From positions 1 through 64,000 of the forward strand of contig MGPC01000007.1 of assembly GCA_001797315.1 (NCBI GenBank): DNA of 64,000 nucleotides. The letters are read 5' to 3'. The position numbers were made by a program, and so were the translations under genes. The stretch comes from Curvibacter sp. GWA2_64_110 (GTDB lineage: Bacteria; Pseudomonadota; Gammaproteobacteria; Burkholderiales; Burkholderiaceae_C). Position 1 is the stretch's first letter. Each line of letters opens with the position of its first letter. Shown piece after piece: positions 49,391 to 59,175 of this stretch. The notes under the pieces are model-generated. The model had not been told where the DNA came from. It saw nothing but the letters and a program-made list of their open reading frames with translations, and made no database searches.

Positions 49391-50788
49391 TCAGGTGAGG
49401 GGCGCTATCTTGGGAAGAAACATCTGAAAGTCAGTAACCCCCTCTCTAGATGAGGCGGCAATAGTTCCGCCATGCGCTTCGATGATTGATTTGACGATGG
49501 GGAGTCCGAGCCCAGCGCCGTCTCCGCCATGCTGGCGCGACGTGTCAACTCGATAGAACCTGTCAAAGAGTCTCGGCAAATGTTCAGCAGAAATCGTCTC
49601 GCCCGTGTTTGTGATCTTCAACAGAACTTGGGTGCCTCCCGGAGAGCTGATATCAACAACGATTTCCCCGTTCAAGGGCGTGTGCCTTATTGCATTTGAT
49701 AGCAAATTGCTGATTGCGCGTCGTAACATTAACTTGTCCCCGCTGATAAAGGCATGCCCGTGACAAGTCGCCGAAATTTCCTTTTCTTCGAGTACGACCT
49801 CGTAAAACTCAAGCAAACCACGGACTTCTTGAGCGAGATCTACTTGCTCTTGGTGAGGGATCAATAGATGGTTTTCGGCCTTGGCAAGAAACAGCATGTC
49901 GGCAACCGTGCGCGACAGCCGCTCGAGCTCTTCTGCATTCGAGGCCAGTACGTCCCGATATTCCTCGGTAGATCTCGGCTTGGAGAGAATCACCTGAGTC
50001 TGAGTCAAGAGATTGCTGACAGGTGTGCGCAATTCGTGTGCAAGGTCTGAGGAAAAGTCCGATAGCCTATGGAAGGAATCCTGCAAGCGCGCCAGCATCC
50101 CGTTGAGGGTCTCGGCGACTTCAGCGAGTTCCACGGGAATTGAGGCCACCGAGAGGCGCTGATCTAGGCGATTAGCGGTGATGTCTGCGGCCCGCTGTCG
50201 CATTTCCTTTAGTGGCGCTAGGCCACGCCGCACTGCGACCCATCCCAAAAAACTGGTAAGTATTGCTGCAGTCCCAACCGCAATCCACAAGGCCATCTGA
50301 AAGGACGCCATGAAGGTTTCATGTCGAGTCAAATCAATGGCGACAGCAACGATAAGGTAGGGATCTTCACGGATCTTTGTCGGAGCCAGGACAGACATCC
50401 CGCGAAACGGGCTTCCATCCGAGTCGTTCCAGGCAATGAGGGCGGCCGCCTCGGACCCGAGCAATGTCGTCGGAAACTGGGCTTCACCACTGGCGAAAAT
50501 GAGCTTTCCCTGCGCGGTTTTAACGGAAACCGAAAGGCCGAGGTGGCCTACGAGCGCCTCCTGCAGCTCCTTGGTAACGGTCTCCAGCGCGGGATATGAG
50601 TCAACTTTGCCGAGCGCATTTTGAAGCAGCTCCAATTTTCCATGCAGCAAATCCCGGTCGAGTTCCTCAAAATGGTGCTCCGCCATTTCGCCGATCAACA
50701 GTCCGAGCAGCAGGAGTACGACCGTTGAGATGGATGCAAAGAGGAGGGTCAGTCGGGTCGTCAACGCATGACGCTTGCCCATGATCAC
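49391..50788 (-). CDS. cusS: Heavy-metal sensor histidine kinase, CusS/CopS-like
   Basis: 465 residues. Transmembrane helices at about 15-36 and 165-186 enclose a ~130-residue periplasmic sensor domain; HAMP domain ([17 protein letters not shown]), H-box [16 protein letters not shown] with His251, N-box [19 protein letters not shown]-boxes [10 protein letters not shown]. These match the CusS/IrlB/CopS group. Its start overlaps cusR by four bases, so both are made together. Signal expected to be copper or silver in the periplasm. Confidence 0.9.
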   Translation of the reverse strand: MIMGKRHALTTRLTLLFASISTVVLLLLGLLIGEMAEHHFEELDRDLLHGKLELLQNALGKVDSYPALETVTKELQEALVGHLGLSVSVKTAQGKLIFASGEAQFPTTLLGSEAAALIAWNDSDGSPFRGMSVLAPTKIREDPYLIVAVAIDLTRHETFMASFQMALWIAVGTAAILTSFLGWVAVRRGLAPLKEMRQRAADITANRLDQRLSVASIPVELAEVAETLNGMLARLQDSFHRLSDFSSDLAHELRTPVSNLLTQTQVILSKPRSTEEYRDVLASNAEELERLSRTVADMLFLAKAENHLLIPHQEQVDLAQEVRGLLEFYEVVLEEKEISATCHGHAFISGDKLMLRRAISNLLSNAIRHTPLNGEIVVDISSPGGTQVLLKITNTGETISAEHLPRLFDRFYRVDTSRQHGGDGAGLGLPIVKSIIEAHGGTIAASSREGVTDFQMFLPKIAPLT

Positions 50789-51462
50789 TCCTGACTCTCC
50801 AAGACGTAGCCCATGCCGCGTACGGTATGAATCAGCGTGCGCTCGAACCCGTCGTCGACCTTTGCGCGCAGGCGACGAATCGCCACTTCGATCACATTGG
50901 TGTCGCTGTCGAAATTCATATCCCAGACTTGCGAGGCAATCAGTGACCTTGGCAGCACCTCACCTTGCCGGCGCAGAAACAACTCAAGCAAAGCGAACTC
51001 CTTGGCAGTCAAATCAACACGCTTTCCTGAACGAGTCACTCTCCTACGAATAAGGTCAAGCTCCAGATCGGCCACGCGTAGAACTTCGGCCTCCTTATTT
51101 GAGCGACCGCGACGCAAGAGCGTCCTGACTCTGGCCAGCAATTCCGCAAAGGCAAATGGCTTGACCAGATAGTCATCGGCGCCGGTTTCCAGCCCTTTGA
51201 CCCGATCCTCAATGGAGTCCTTGGCCGTCAGAAAGAGAACCGGAATCTCTTTGCCGGCCTTCCGGATGCCCTGGAGCACTTGCCAACCATCGATGCCGGG
51301 CAACATAACGTCCAGGATGGCAAGGTCATACGTATCGGTCAACGCCTGGTGCAGACCATCGTGACCGTCCCGGGCCAGATCAACAACAAACCCAGCCTCG
51401 GCAAGTCCCTGTCGCAGGTAGTCGCCAGTCTTTGGTTCGTCTTCGACCACAAGAATTTTCAT
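50785..51462 (-). CDS. cusR: Heavy-metal response regulator, CusR/CopR-like
   Basis: 225-residue OmpR/PhoB-class regulator. Receiver domain with Asp51 ([14 protein letters not shown]) and Lys of [12 protein letters not shown]; winged-helix C-terminal domain ending [33 protein letters not shown] start at ATG 51462 (MKILVVEDE) rather than the longer frame. The copR/copA divergent region holds a palindrome with two more copies downstream, the probable binding sites of this regulator. Confidence 0.92.
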   Translation of the reverse strand: MKILVVEDEPKTGDYLRQGLAEAGFVVDLARDGHDGLHQALTDTYDLAILDVMLPGIDGWQVLQGIRKAGKEIPVLFLTAKDSIEDRVKGLETGADDYLVKPFAFAELLARVRTLLRRGRSNKEAEVLRVADLELDLIRRRVTRSGKRVDLTAKEFALLELFLRRQGEVLPRSLIASQVWDMNFDSDTNVIEVAIRRLRAKVDDGFERTLIHTVRGMGYVLESQE

Positions 51463-51526
51463 TGGTTGGTGTGCTTCCTGTATGCAGGTGTGTATTGTGC
51501 CGCTCGCTCTGAGATAGTGCATAGGC

Positions 51527-51542
51527 ATTACATAAATGTAAT
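51527..51542. promoter_or_regulatory. Cop/cus box 1 (cusR/copA divergent region)
   Basis: ATTACATAAATGTAAT, i.e. ATTACA-N4-TGTAAT, lies 65 bases from the cusR start and 117 from the copA start. The arrangement fits autoregulation plus copA activation. Confidence 0.8.
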
Positions 51543-51658
51543 CCGTGCGTCATCTACGAGAAAGCGGCACCTTCTTACGCTACGAACCATTCCACCGAGG
51601 TTGGTCCTATCGGATCTGGCTAGCGCGGTAGTGGAAGGCGTATCAGAAGGAACAATAG

Positions 51659-53509
51659 ATGAACATGTTTGTCCCGCATGTGTTGAACGTGCCACTGGGG
51701 TTGTCCCGCCGGCGCTTTGTCCAAGGCCTTGCTGCGGGCGGCGTGATGCTCGGGGCAGCGGCCGCCTCAAGACCTGCTTGGGCATCGGAGGCGCCTCAGC
51801 GTGTTGCCGCGGCACCGGTTCTGCATGGGACGGAGTTCGATCTGGTCATCGCAGAATCGCCGGTGAACTTCACGGGGCAGCCCGGCACGGCTACGACAAT
51901 CAATGGCTCGTTGCCAGCGCCTACCTTGCGCTGGCGCGAGGGTGATACTGTCACCATCCGCGTCACCAACAAGTTGCGCGAACATACGTCGATTCACTGG
52001 CACGGGATCATCCTGCCATACCAGATGGATGGCGTTCCTGGCATCAGTTTCGCCGGCATCGCCCCGGGTGAGACCTTCACCTATCGCTTCAAGGTTGAGC
52101 AGAGCGGAACCTACTGGTACCACTCGCATTCCGGCTTCCAGGAGTTGACCGGCATGTACGGTGCCATCGTCATCGATCCGGCCGATGGAGAGACGATCAA
52201 AGTCCAGCGCGATCATGTGATCCATTTGTCCGACTGGACCGACGAGGATCCGATGCGGGTCTTTGCCAAGTTGAAAGTCCAGAGCGGCTATTACAACTAC
52301 AACCAGCCCACGGCACCACAGTTTCTGCGCGACGCGGCGCGCGATGGCATGAAAGCCGCACTTGACAAGCGGGCCATGTGGAACCAGATGCGCATGAATC
52401 CGACCGACTTGTCGGATCTTTCGGCCACCACGCTGACCTTCCTGATGAATGGCGTCACGCCGGCGGGCAATTGGACCGGTCTGTTCAAACCGGGCGAGCG
52501 TGTACGGCTGCGCTTCATCAACGGTGCCGGCAACACTTTCTACGACGTCCGCATCCCGGGGCTCAAACTCAAGGTGGTACAGGTCGACGGCGTCAATATC
52601 GAGTCTGTCAGCGTGGATGAGTTTCGCTTCGGACCCGGCGAAACCTACGACGTGGTGGTCGAACCTCGTGATGACGCCTATACCGTCTTCGCGCAAACGA
52701 TGGACCGAACCGGCTATGCCCGCGGCACCCTGGCGACGCGGCCGGGCCTGAGCGCGCCGGTGCCGGCGGTGGATGCTCCGGTTTGGTTGTCCATGAGCGA
52801 CATGATGGGCGCAATGGGCAATAGCATGGCCGGCATGGATCACGGTTCGCCGTCTGGCCATGGAGGCCACGGCGGCGGGGCGGGGATGGCCGGAATGCCG
52901 GGAATGATGCCGGGAGGCATGGCGATGAACCATGGTGGGCACACCATGCCGAACATGCCGGCGACCAATCCGTTGGCCGTGCCCAGTACCCGGGCGCGCC
53001 ATGCCCGTACCGAATATGGTCGCAGCACCGATGCGCGTGTCGACATGGCTCGCACCAATCTGGACGATCCTGGAGTGGGCTTACGCGGCAATGGCCGGCG
53101 CGTCTTGACGCTGTCGGATCTGCACACGATCGGTGGTCCGATTGACGACCGCGGCCCCGAGCGAGAGATCGAGTTGCATCTGACCGGCAACATGGAGCGC
53201 TACACCTGGTCGCTCGACGGCCTGGAATTTGGCCAGTCCACGCCGGTGTTCATGAAATACGGTGAGCGCGTACGAGTCATCCTGCACAACGACACCATGA
53301 TGACCCATCCCATGCACTTGCACGGCATGTGGAGCGAACTGGAAAACCCGGACGGAAGCTTCTTGGCCCGCAGGCACACGATTTCGGTGCAGCCGGCCCA
53401 ACGCATCAGTTTTCTGGTCACGGCTGATGCTCTGGGGCGCTGGGCTTGGCACTGTCACCTGATGTTCCATATGGACGCCGGCATGTTCCGTGAAGTGGTG
53501 GTGGCTTGA
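51659..53509 (+). CDS. copA: Multicopper oxidase CopA/PcoA-type
   Basis: 616-residue periplasmic copper-resistance oxidase, thought to oxidise Cu(I) and bind copper. Tat signal with LSRRRFVQG (16-23). Type 2/3 copper ligands are seen in HWHG (His113, His115), WYHSHSG (His155, His157), HPMHLHGMW and WAWHCHLMFHMDAGMF. A Met/His-rich insert (about 380-430, with repeated MxGM and GHGGH) is characteristic of CopA and can bind extra copper. RBS AGAAGGA, start ATG 51659. Cop box 1 lies upstream. It should work with CopB encoded next. Confidence 0.95.
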   Translation: MNMFVPHVLNVPLGLSRRRFVQGLAAGGVMLGAAAASRPAWASEAPQRVAAAPVLHGTEFDLVIAESPVNFTGQPGTATTINGSLPAPTLRWREGDTVTIRVTNKLREHTSIHWHGIILPYQMDGVPGISFAGIAPGETFTYRFKVEQSGTYWYHSHSGFQELTGMYGAIVIDPADGETIKVQRDHVIHLSDWTDEDPMRVFAKLKVQSGYYNYNQPTAPQFLRDAARDGMKAALDKRAMWNQMRMNPTDLSDLSATTLTFLMNGVTPAGNWTGLFKPGERVRLRFINGAGNTFYDVRIPGLKLKVVQVDGVNIESVSVDEFRFGPGETYDVVVEPRDDAYTVFAQTMDRTGYARGTLATRPGLSAPVPAVDAPVWLSMSDMMGAMGNSMAGMDHGSPSGHGGHGGGAGMAGMPGMMPGGMAMNHGGHTMPNMPATNPLAVPSTRARHARTEYGRSTDARVDMARTNLDDPGVGLRGNGRRVLTLSDLHTIGGPIDDRGPEREIELHLTGNMERYTWSLDGLEFGQSTPVFMKYGERVRVILHNDTMMTHPMHLHGMWSELENPDGSFLARRHTISVQPAQRISFLVTADALGRWAWHCHLMFHMDAGMFREVVVA

Positions 53510-53539
53510 CCCTTGGATGAACAGAAGAGAAGCGACAAA

Positions 53540-54511
53540 ATGAAATTCAAACTGAACAAGATTGCACTAGCGACGGCACTGATCGGTCTGGCGCCGCTCG
53601 TCTGGGCCCAGTCCATGGGCAGCGAGCATCAGGGGCATGGCCGTGCAGGCATGGTGTCGGCCCTGCCTGCCGGCGCGGATTCCATGAGCGCCATGGCATC
53701 GACCTCCACGGAAACAGGGGCGAGGCCGGCCATGGAAGGAATGGATCATGGCAACATGGGAGACGCTCAGGGCGGAACGCCGCCCGACGACGCCCGTGAC
53801 CCCCATGGATACTCGGGCGGTTATAGCCTGGGTGTTGGCAAGTACGCCCTGTCAGAAACCCGGCAGCTCAAGCTGGCCGACGAACACAACTTCGGATCTT
53901 TGCTGGCAAATCGTTTCGAACGAGTCAACAGCAGCTACGGCAACAGCTTTTCCTACGAAGCGCAAGCCTGGTTTGGCCGGGATTACGACCGACTGGTGAT
54001 CAAGGCAGAAGGGGATCTCGCAGAGGGCAAAGTTCCGCAGGCGCGAACCGAGGCTCTATGGGGACATGCGTTCGCCCCTTTCTGGGATACCCAACTGGGT
54101 CTTCGCAGCGACAGCGGCGGGGGACCGGAGCGGCGCTGGCTGGCGGCAGGTGTCCAAGGTCTGGCACCGTACTGGTTTGATGTCGACGTGACAGCGTATC
54201 TCGGCGAGGGTGGCAGAACCGCTTTGCGTCTGAGCGCGGACTACGACATCCTGCTGACGCAGAGACTGATTCTCCAGCCGAGGGTAGAGGTCAATCTGTA
54301 CGGCCAAGAGGACAAAGAGAGGGGCATTGGCAGCAGCCTGTCCAGCAGCTCGGCCGGTTTGCGCCTGCGCTACGAGTTCAGCCGCCAGATTGCCCCGTAC
54401 ATCGGCGTCGAATGGAAGGGGAAATATGGTGCAACGGCTGACCTGGCTCGCTCAGCGGGTGAGCCAACAGAGGAGTCCCAGTGGGTCGCGGGCGTGCGTT
54501 TCTGGTTTTGA
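53540..54511 (+). CDS. copB: Outer-membrane copper-resistance protein CopB/PcoB
   Basis: 323 residues from ATG 53540 (MKFKLNKIALATALIGLAPLVWA signal); an upstream TTG in the same frame is less likely. A short Met/His-rich segment (about 25-75: HQGHGRAGM, MEGMDHGNMGD) precedes the beta-barrel domain, which alternates hydrophobic and polar residues and ends with a C-terminal Phe (VRFWF), as expected of outer-membrane proteins. It follows copA. Confidence 0.92.
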   Translation: MKFKLNKIALATALIGLAPLVWAQSMGSEHQGHGRAGMVSALPAGADSMSAMASTSTETGARPAMEGMDHGNMGDAQGGTPPDDARDPHGYSGGYSLGVGKYALSETRQLKLADEHNFGSLLANRFERVNSSYGNSFSYEAQAWFGRDYDRLVIKAEGDLAEGKVPQARTEALWGHAFAPFWDTQLGLRSDSGGGPERRWLAAGVQGLAPYWFDVDVTAYLGEGGRTALRLSADYDILLTQRLILQPRVEVNLYGQEDKERGIGSSLSSSSAGLRLRYEFSRQIAPYIGVEWKGKYGATADLARSAGEPTEESQWVAGVRFWF

Positions 54512-54567
54512 TGGACCGCCTCTCATCTGAGCACTATTAATTTTTCAATTTACATAGGAAATTCATC

Positions 54568-55065
54568 ATGAACAAGACACTCCTTGCGCTGATTTTTGGT
54601 CTGGTCCCGCTCGTTGCTGCAGCTGGGGGCAATCATGCCGGTCACGACATGCAACATTCCGGCATGGCCGGCATGCATTCCGAGGGGCACGCCTCTGCGG
54701 CCGGTCAGCCCGGCGAGCAGGCCAAGGTGAATCGAACCATCGAAGTCACGATGGATGACAACATGCGTTTCAATCCGGGCCTGATCACGGTAAAGGCGGG
54801 CGAGACGATCCGCTTCTTCGTCAAGAACGTTGGTAAGACTCAGCATGAGATGGTGATTGGCACTGCGGATGAGCTCAAGGAGCACGCCGAGATGATGCGC
54901 AAGATGCCTGGCATGCAGCATGCCGAGCCTAATATGGTGACGCTTGCCCCTGGTAAGCGCGGTGGCGTCGTTTGGCAATTCTCCAAAGCCGGGCAGGTCG
55001 ATTTTGCCTGTCTGATCCCGGGTCATATGGAGGCGGGCATGAAGGGGCTGATCACAGTGGAGTGA
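54568..55065 (+). CDS. copI: Periplasmic cupredoxin, CopI-like
   Basis: 165 residues with a signal peptide (MNKTLLALIFGLVPLVAAA). A His/Met-rich N-terminal stretch (NHAGHDMQHSGMAGMHSEGH) precedes a cupredoxin domain with type 1 copper ligands His93 (TQHEMV), Cys148, His153 and a following Met (FACLIPGHMEAGM). This architecture matches CopI proteins linked to periplasmic copper tolerance in betaproteobacteria. It lies 56 bases after copB. Confidence 0.88.
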   Translation: MNKTLLALIFGLVPLVAAAGGNHAGHDMQHSGMAGMHSEGHASAAGQPGEQAKVNRTIEVTMDDNMRFNPGLITVKAGETIRFFVKNVGKTQHEMVIGTADELKEHAEMMRKMPGMQHAEPNMVTLAPGKRGGVVWQFSKAGQVDFACLIPGHMEAGMKGLITVE

Positions 55066-55111
55066 GCATGTCTGTGCCTTCATCGACACCTGGAATTGAA
55101 CGGAAAGGAAA

Positions 55112-55417
55112 ATGAAAATGCGGAAATTTCAAATTTGCTTGACGGCTGCGCTCGTGTCGCTGCCCGTCTATTCGGTCTTGGCACAGCAACCCGGACAGGA
55201 CCCCTCGCTGCCCAAGGGCGTACAGACGCCGAACCCCGGTTTCGAGTGCGCGAAGGATATCGGCGCCCGTCATGATCACGGTTTGGAAAAGGGAACCGGC
55301 CCTGCCGGCAAGAGGTCATGCACAGATGGCCTGTCTTCCAAGGCTGCAAGCGTTGGGGAGCCGATTCAACCGCCGATACGAGGGCATGATCACGGCAAGT
55401 TTCACAAGGGGCAATAA
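55112..55417 (+). CDS. Small exported His-containing protein of the copper operon
   Basis: 101 residues. Signal peptide MKMRKFQICLTAALVSLPVYSVLA; mature part is short, Pro/Gly-rich, with HDHGLEKG and HDHGKFHKG repeats and two cysteines (FECAKD, RSCTD). GGAAAGGAAA lies before ATG 55112. No family recognised. The duplicated HDHG motif and position suggest metal binding, which is inference. Confidence 0.7.
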   Translation: MKMRKFQICLTAALVSLPVYSVLAQQPGQDPSLPKGVQTPNPGFECAKDIGARHDHGLEKGTGPAGKRSCTDGLSSKAASVGEPIQPPIRGHDHGKFHKGQ

Positions 55418-55440
55418 ACCCCGGGCGGCGCCATCAAAAG

Positions 55441-55456
55441 ATTACAAAAATGTAAT
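55441..55456. promoter_or_regulatory. Cop/cus box 2
   Basis: ATTACAAAAATGTAAT, the same ATTACA-N4-TGTAAT palindrome, extended by AG/CT on both sides. It lies 129 bases before the cusF-like gene. The shared gcgtcatct after the box also occurs after box 1. Confidence 0.8.
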
Positions 55457-55584
55457 CTTGGCGTCATCTCTGGGCAAGCGAGAAGCGCTTACCCTGCTGA
55501 AGTGCTGGTGTTATCGCTTTAATCAGATCGCTTCTGGGTAACCAAGAGCTGATGCCCAGTCAACCCGCTCATAGACGAAAAGTA

Positions 55585-55929
55585 ATGAACAACCTCAAAT
55601 CGATTCCCCGAATTGTTCCCCTTGCCCTGGTCATGCTGATGCCAGTCTTCGCTCATGCGCAGATGAACCACGCGATGCAACCCGGCATGAATATGGCTAG
55701 TGATACATCGATGACAGAGGGTGAGATCCGCAAGATAGACAAGGAGCTTGGCAAAGTCACGATCAAGCATGGTCCGATCAGGAATCTGGACATGGCGGCC
55801 ATGACGATGGTCTTCAACGTCAAAGACAGAAGCCTTCTGGATAAGGTCAAGGCCGGGGACAAGGTCCGCTTCGTCGTTGTCATGGACGCTGGCAAGATGG
55901 TTATCACCGATCTCCAGCCGGTTGAGTGA
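55585..55929 (+). CDS. cusF: CusF-like periplasmic copper-binding protein
   Basis: 114 residues; ATG 55585 begins the signal peptide (MNNLKSIPRIVPLALVMLMPVFAHA). A Met-rich linker is followed by the CusF OB-fold: KVTIKHGPIRNLDMAAMTMVFNV with metal ligands His62, Met73 and Met75. The tryptophan that caps Cu(I) in E. coli CusF is replaced by Met70. Likely hands copper to the CusCBA pump whose genes lie downstream. Confidence 0.9.
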   Translation: MNNLKSIPRIVPLALVMLMPVFAHAQMNHAMQPGMNMASDTSMTEGEIRKIDKELGKVTIKHGPIRNLDMAAMTMVFNVKDRSLLDKVKAGDKVRFVVVMDAGKMVITDLQPVE

Positions 55930-55974
55930 CGCCCTCACGGTTCACTGCATCTTCAAAGTAACGGGGGAATCTCG

Positions 55975-56220
55975 ATGTACTTTGGCGATGGTTACTACAT
56001 GGTCGGCATGCATACCTTCTGGTGGATTTTCTGGGTAATCATCGTCATTGTGTTCTTGTTCGGCCCCCGGCGCCGTAGCAGTGGGCGAGATGGTGGCTAT
56101 CGGGAGACACCGCATCAGATCTTGCGAAACCGACTGGCCAAGGGTGAGATCAAGCCGGAGGAGTACGAACAACTCAAGCAGTTGCTCGACAAGGATAAGT
56201 TGAGCAATTCGCTGAAATAA
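55975..56220 (+). CDS. Small SHOCT-domain membrane protein
   Basis: 81 residues. One membrane helix (about 13-30, FWWIFWVIIVIVFLFG) precedes a basic linker and the SHOCT domain (HQILRNRLAKGEIKPEEYEQLKQLL). Such small proteins are common in metal-resistance clusters; function not known. It lies 45 bases after cusF and 3 bases before the MBL nuclease gene. Confidence 0.85.
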   Translation: MYFGDGYYMVGMHTFWWIFWVIIVIVFLFGPRRRSSGRDGGYRETPHQILRNRLAKGEIKPEEYEQLKQLLDKDKLSNSLK

Positions 56221-56223
56221 GGG

Positions 56224-57591
56224 ATGCCCGTGAAGCTGACATTTCTCGGTGCCGCTGGCACGGTGACCGGCTCCAAATACCTGCTGGAGCATGCCGGACG
56301 TCAGGTATTGGTTGATTGCGGTCTCTTCCAAGGCTACAAGCATCTGCGAGAGATGAACTGGGAGCCTTTCCCCGTGGACGTCTCGCGCCTGAACTGTGTC
56401 GTCCTGACCCATGCGCATCTGGATCACTCCGGTGCCTTACCTCTGCTGCTTCGGAACGGGTATCGCGGCCCCATCTACACCACGCCAGGATCCATTGACC
56501 TCTGTCATCTGCTCCTGCCAGACAGTGGGCGGCTGCAGGAGGAAGAAGCTGAATACCTGAACCGCCACCATGCCAGTAAGCACAAGCCGGCTCTTCCTCT
56601 CTACACCGAAGAGGATGCGCGACACGCTTTGCGCTATATGCAGGCTGTGCCATTCAATGAAACCATCGAAATGGTGCCTGGCATACAGCTGTCACTTCGA
56701 CCAGCGGGCCATATTCTTGGTGCGGCCAGCGCAAAAATTCATGCGGGCGGCCTTACCATCGTCTTTTCAGGAGATGTTGGGCGGGATGACGATCCGATCA
56801 TGCGGCCGCCGACACCGCTTGGGAAGGTGGACTACCTGGTCATCGAGTCCACCTATGGCGATCGGCTGCACCAACCGGAGGATAACGAGACGCTCCTAGC
56901 CGAGATCATCCAGAGAACGGCGGGTCGCGGCGGTAGTGTGGTGATACCGGCCTTCGCGGTGGGGCGCGCGCAGGCGTTGCTGTTTCTGCTCTCGCGCCTC
57001 AAGGCACGACATGCAATCCCGGACCTGCCCGTGTTCCTCGACAGTCCGATGGCCATCGACATGACCGAGATCTACCATCGGCACCGTGCTGAACATCGAC
57101 TGAGTCCGGAGGAGTGCAAAGGTTTATGCCAAGTGGCCACCATGGTGCGATCCACCGATGACTCACGAGCTTTGAACGCAGTTCGGTATCCCTCCGTCAT
57201 CATCTCGGCCAGCGGAATGGCGACAGGCGGGCGGGTTCTTCATCACCTCAAAAGACTGGCGCCGGACCGGCGCAATACCATTGTCTTGGCCGGTTATCAG
57301 TCCGGCGGCACACGAGGTGCACGTATTGCCGCTGGCGAGAAATCAGTCCGGATCTTTGGTGAGGATGTCCCCATCAATGCAGAGGTGGCATTGCTGCGTG
57401 GTATGTCGGCGCACGCCGATGCGGGGCAACTCTTGCGCTGGATGGGCACTGCGCCCAAATCACCCAAGAAAGTTTTCCTCACCCACGGCGAACCTGGTCC
57501 AGCAGATACTCTGCGCTTGAGGGTAGAGACTGAGCTGGGATGGCCGGCGGCCGTGCCGCGCATGGCTCAAACGGTGGAGTTGACGTCATGA
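56224..57591 (+). CDS. MBL-fold/beta-CASP RNA-processing exonuclease-like protein
   Basis: 455 residues. N-terminal metallo-beta-lactamase domain with LTHAHLDHSG (His63, His65, Asp67, His68), AGHILGAAS and FSGDVGRDDDP; the beta-CASP insert follows, with VIESTYGDRLH and PAFAVGRAQALLFLL; C-terminal SGMATGGRVLHHLK and SAHADAGQLLRW. Family members are RNases related to CPSF-73 and RNase J. Its stop overlaps the next gene (ATGA), implying a coupled function. Confidence 0.9.
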   Translation: MPVKLTFLGAAGTVTGSKYLLEHAGRQVLVDCGLFQGYKHLREMNWEPFPVDVSRLNCVVLTHAHLDHSGALPLLLRNGYRGPIYTTPGSIDLCHLLLPDSGRLQEEEAEYLNRHHASKHKPALPLYTEEDARHALRYMQAVPFNETIEMVPGIQLSLRPAGHILGAASAKIHAGGLTIVFSGDVGRDDDPIMRPPTPLGKVDYLVIESTYGDRLHQPEDNETLLAEIIQRTAGRGGSVVIPAFAVGRAQALLFLLSRLKARHAIPDLPVFLDSPMAIDMTEIYHRHRAEHRLSPEECKGLCQVATMVRSTDDSRALNAVRYPSVIISASGMATGGRVLHHLKRLAPDRRNTIVLAGYQSGGTRGARIAAGEKSVRIFGEDVPINAEVALLRGMSAHADAGQLLRWMGTAPKSPKKVFLTHGEPGPADTLRLRVETELGWPAAVPRMAQTVELTS

Positions 57592-59114
57592 GCGAGGTGA
57601 TGGATTCCGGAGGACACGAGACGCATTCGTCGCTACGGTACCGGACGCTGGGGATCGACACGCAGCAGGAGTATGTGATCTACATGCGACGCGACTGCCA
57701 TGTCTGCCGCGCCGAAGGATTCCAATCCCGGACCCGACTACGCATCGATCTGAATGATCGGCACATCATCGCGACCCTGAACGTGATCGATTCGGACTTG
57801 CTGGCGCCTGGCGAGGTCGGCCTGTCAAGGGGCGCAGCCCAGGCACTCGCCGCGAATGAAGAGAGCCTGTTGAAGATTTCCCATGCGCCGACGCTGGACT
57901 CCGACAGTGCGCTACGGGCCAAAATCTACGGACATCGTCTCGGAGCACTCGAATACAAAAGCATCATGGCTGACGTTTCGCGGGGCCACTATTCGGACAT
58001 TCACTTGGCGGCGTTCCTGAGCGCCTGTGCCGGAGGGCGCATGGATCTGCAGGAGACCATCGACCTGACACGCGCCATGGTTGAGGTAGGCGAAACGATC
58101 GACTGGGGCCGGACGCCGATTGCGGACAAGCACTGCGTTGGTGGCCTGCCTGGCAACCGGACCACGCCGATCGTCGTGGCCATCATTGCAGCAGCAGGCC
58201 TGACCATGCCGAAGACGTCATCGCGCGCCATTACCTCGCCTGCGGGAACTGCTGATGTGATGGAGACCCTCACGAACGTCACATTGAATTTGGCCACGAT
58301 GCGGCGGGTGGTTGAACAAGAGGGTGGCTGTCTGGCCTGGGGGGGCGCGCTGTCGCTGAGCCCGGCCGACGACATACTGATCCGGGTAGAACGGCCGCTG
58401 GATCTGGACAGCGATGCCCAGCTGGTTGCCTCCGTACTATCGAAGAAAATCGCCGCGGGTGCGACGCACGTCGTACTGGACATCCCCGTCGGGCCGACGG
58501 CCAAGGTGCGCAGTGAAGAAGATGCTCACCGGCTGACCGCCATGCTGCAGCAGGTCGGCGAAGCCTGTGGTCTCCAACTGAAGATTCGGCATTCGCGCGG
58601 AAGTCAACCTGTAGGCAGAGGGATTGGACCGGCACTCGAGGCCCGTGATGTTCTGGCTGTACTTCGTGGTGCAGCACATGCACCGATGGACTTGCGAACA
58701 CGCGCCCTCAACCTAGCCGGGGATCTGCTTGAATTTTGCGGCAAGTCGCTTCCCGGTACTGGCCATTCATTGGCATGGCGACTGCTGGACTCGGGTGCAG
58801 CCTGGCAGAAATTCCAAGGCATCTGCGAGGCGCAAGGCGGTCTGCGCGAGCCACCTGTGGCCTGCATCACGGAACCCGTGTCGGCGCTCTCCGCCGGGCA
58901 CATCTCGCACATCGACAACCGTCGCTTGTCACGCCTTGCGAAGCTGCTGGGGGCGCCAACAACCCCGGCAGCTGGTTTGGACATGCATGTCGAACTGGGA
59001 GACCGGGTACAACAGGGGCAGCCCTTGTTCACCCTGCATGCCAATGCTCCAGGGGAATTGACTTATGCGAAAGAGTATCTGGAATCCCATCCAATCTTGA
59101 TCGTCTCTGAATGA
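57588..59114 (+). CDS. Thymidine/AMP phosphorylase family protein
   Basis: 508 residues from ATG 57588. An N-terminal ~90-residue domain is followed by the glycosyltransferase family 3-like core. Key stretches DKHCVGGLPGNRTTPIVVAI and KTSSRAITSPAGTADVME match archaeal AMP phosphorylase more closely than E. coli DeoA, and the ~500-residue length also fits. The expected reaction is phosphorolysis of a nucleoside monophosphate to base and ribose-1,5-bisphosphate; if it is a simple pyrimidine phosphorylase, the product would be (deoxy)ribose-1-phosphate. The pairing with an RNase suggests RNA breakdown. Confidence 0.87.
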   Translation: MSEVMDSGGHETHSSLRYRTLGIDTQQEYVIYMRRDCHVCRAEGFQSRTRLRIDLNDRHIIATLNVIDSDLLAPGEVGLSRGAAQALAANEESLLKISHAPTLDSDSALRAKIYGHRLGALEYKSIMADVSRGHYSDIHLAAFLSACAGGRMDLQETIDLTRAMVEVGETIDWGRTPIADKHCVGGLPGNRTTPIVVAIIAAAGLTMPKTSSRAITSPAGTADVMETLTNVTLNLATMRRVVEQEGGCLAWGGALSLSPADDILIRVERPLDLDSDAQLVASVLSKKIAAGATHVVLDIPVGPTAKVRSEEDAHRLTAMLQQVGEACGLQLKIRHSRGSQPVGRGIGPALEARDVLAVLRGAAHAPMDLRTRALNLAGDLLEFCGKSLPGTGHSLAWRLLDSGAAWQKFQGICEAQGGLREPPVACITEPVSALSAGHISHIDNRRLSRLAKLLGAPTTPAAGLDMHVELGDRVQQGQPLFTLHANAPGELTYAKEYLESHPILIVSE

Positions 59115-59175
59115 GGCAGAAATTCGTTACGTTTCTCGTGTGCAACTTGGTCTTTTTCACTATTAGGAGGTTCCT

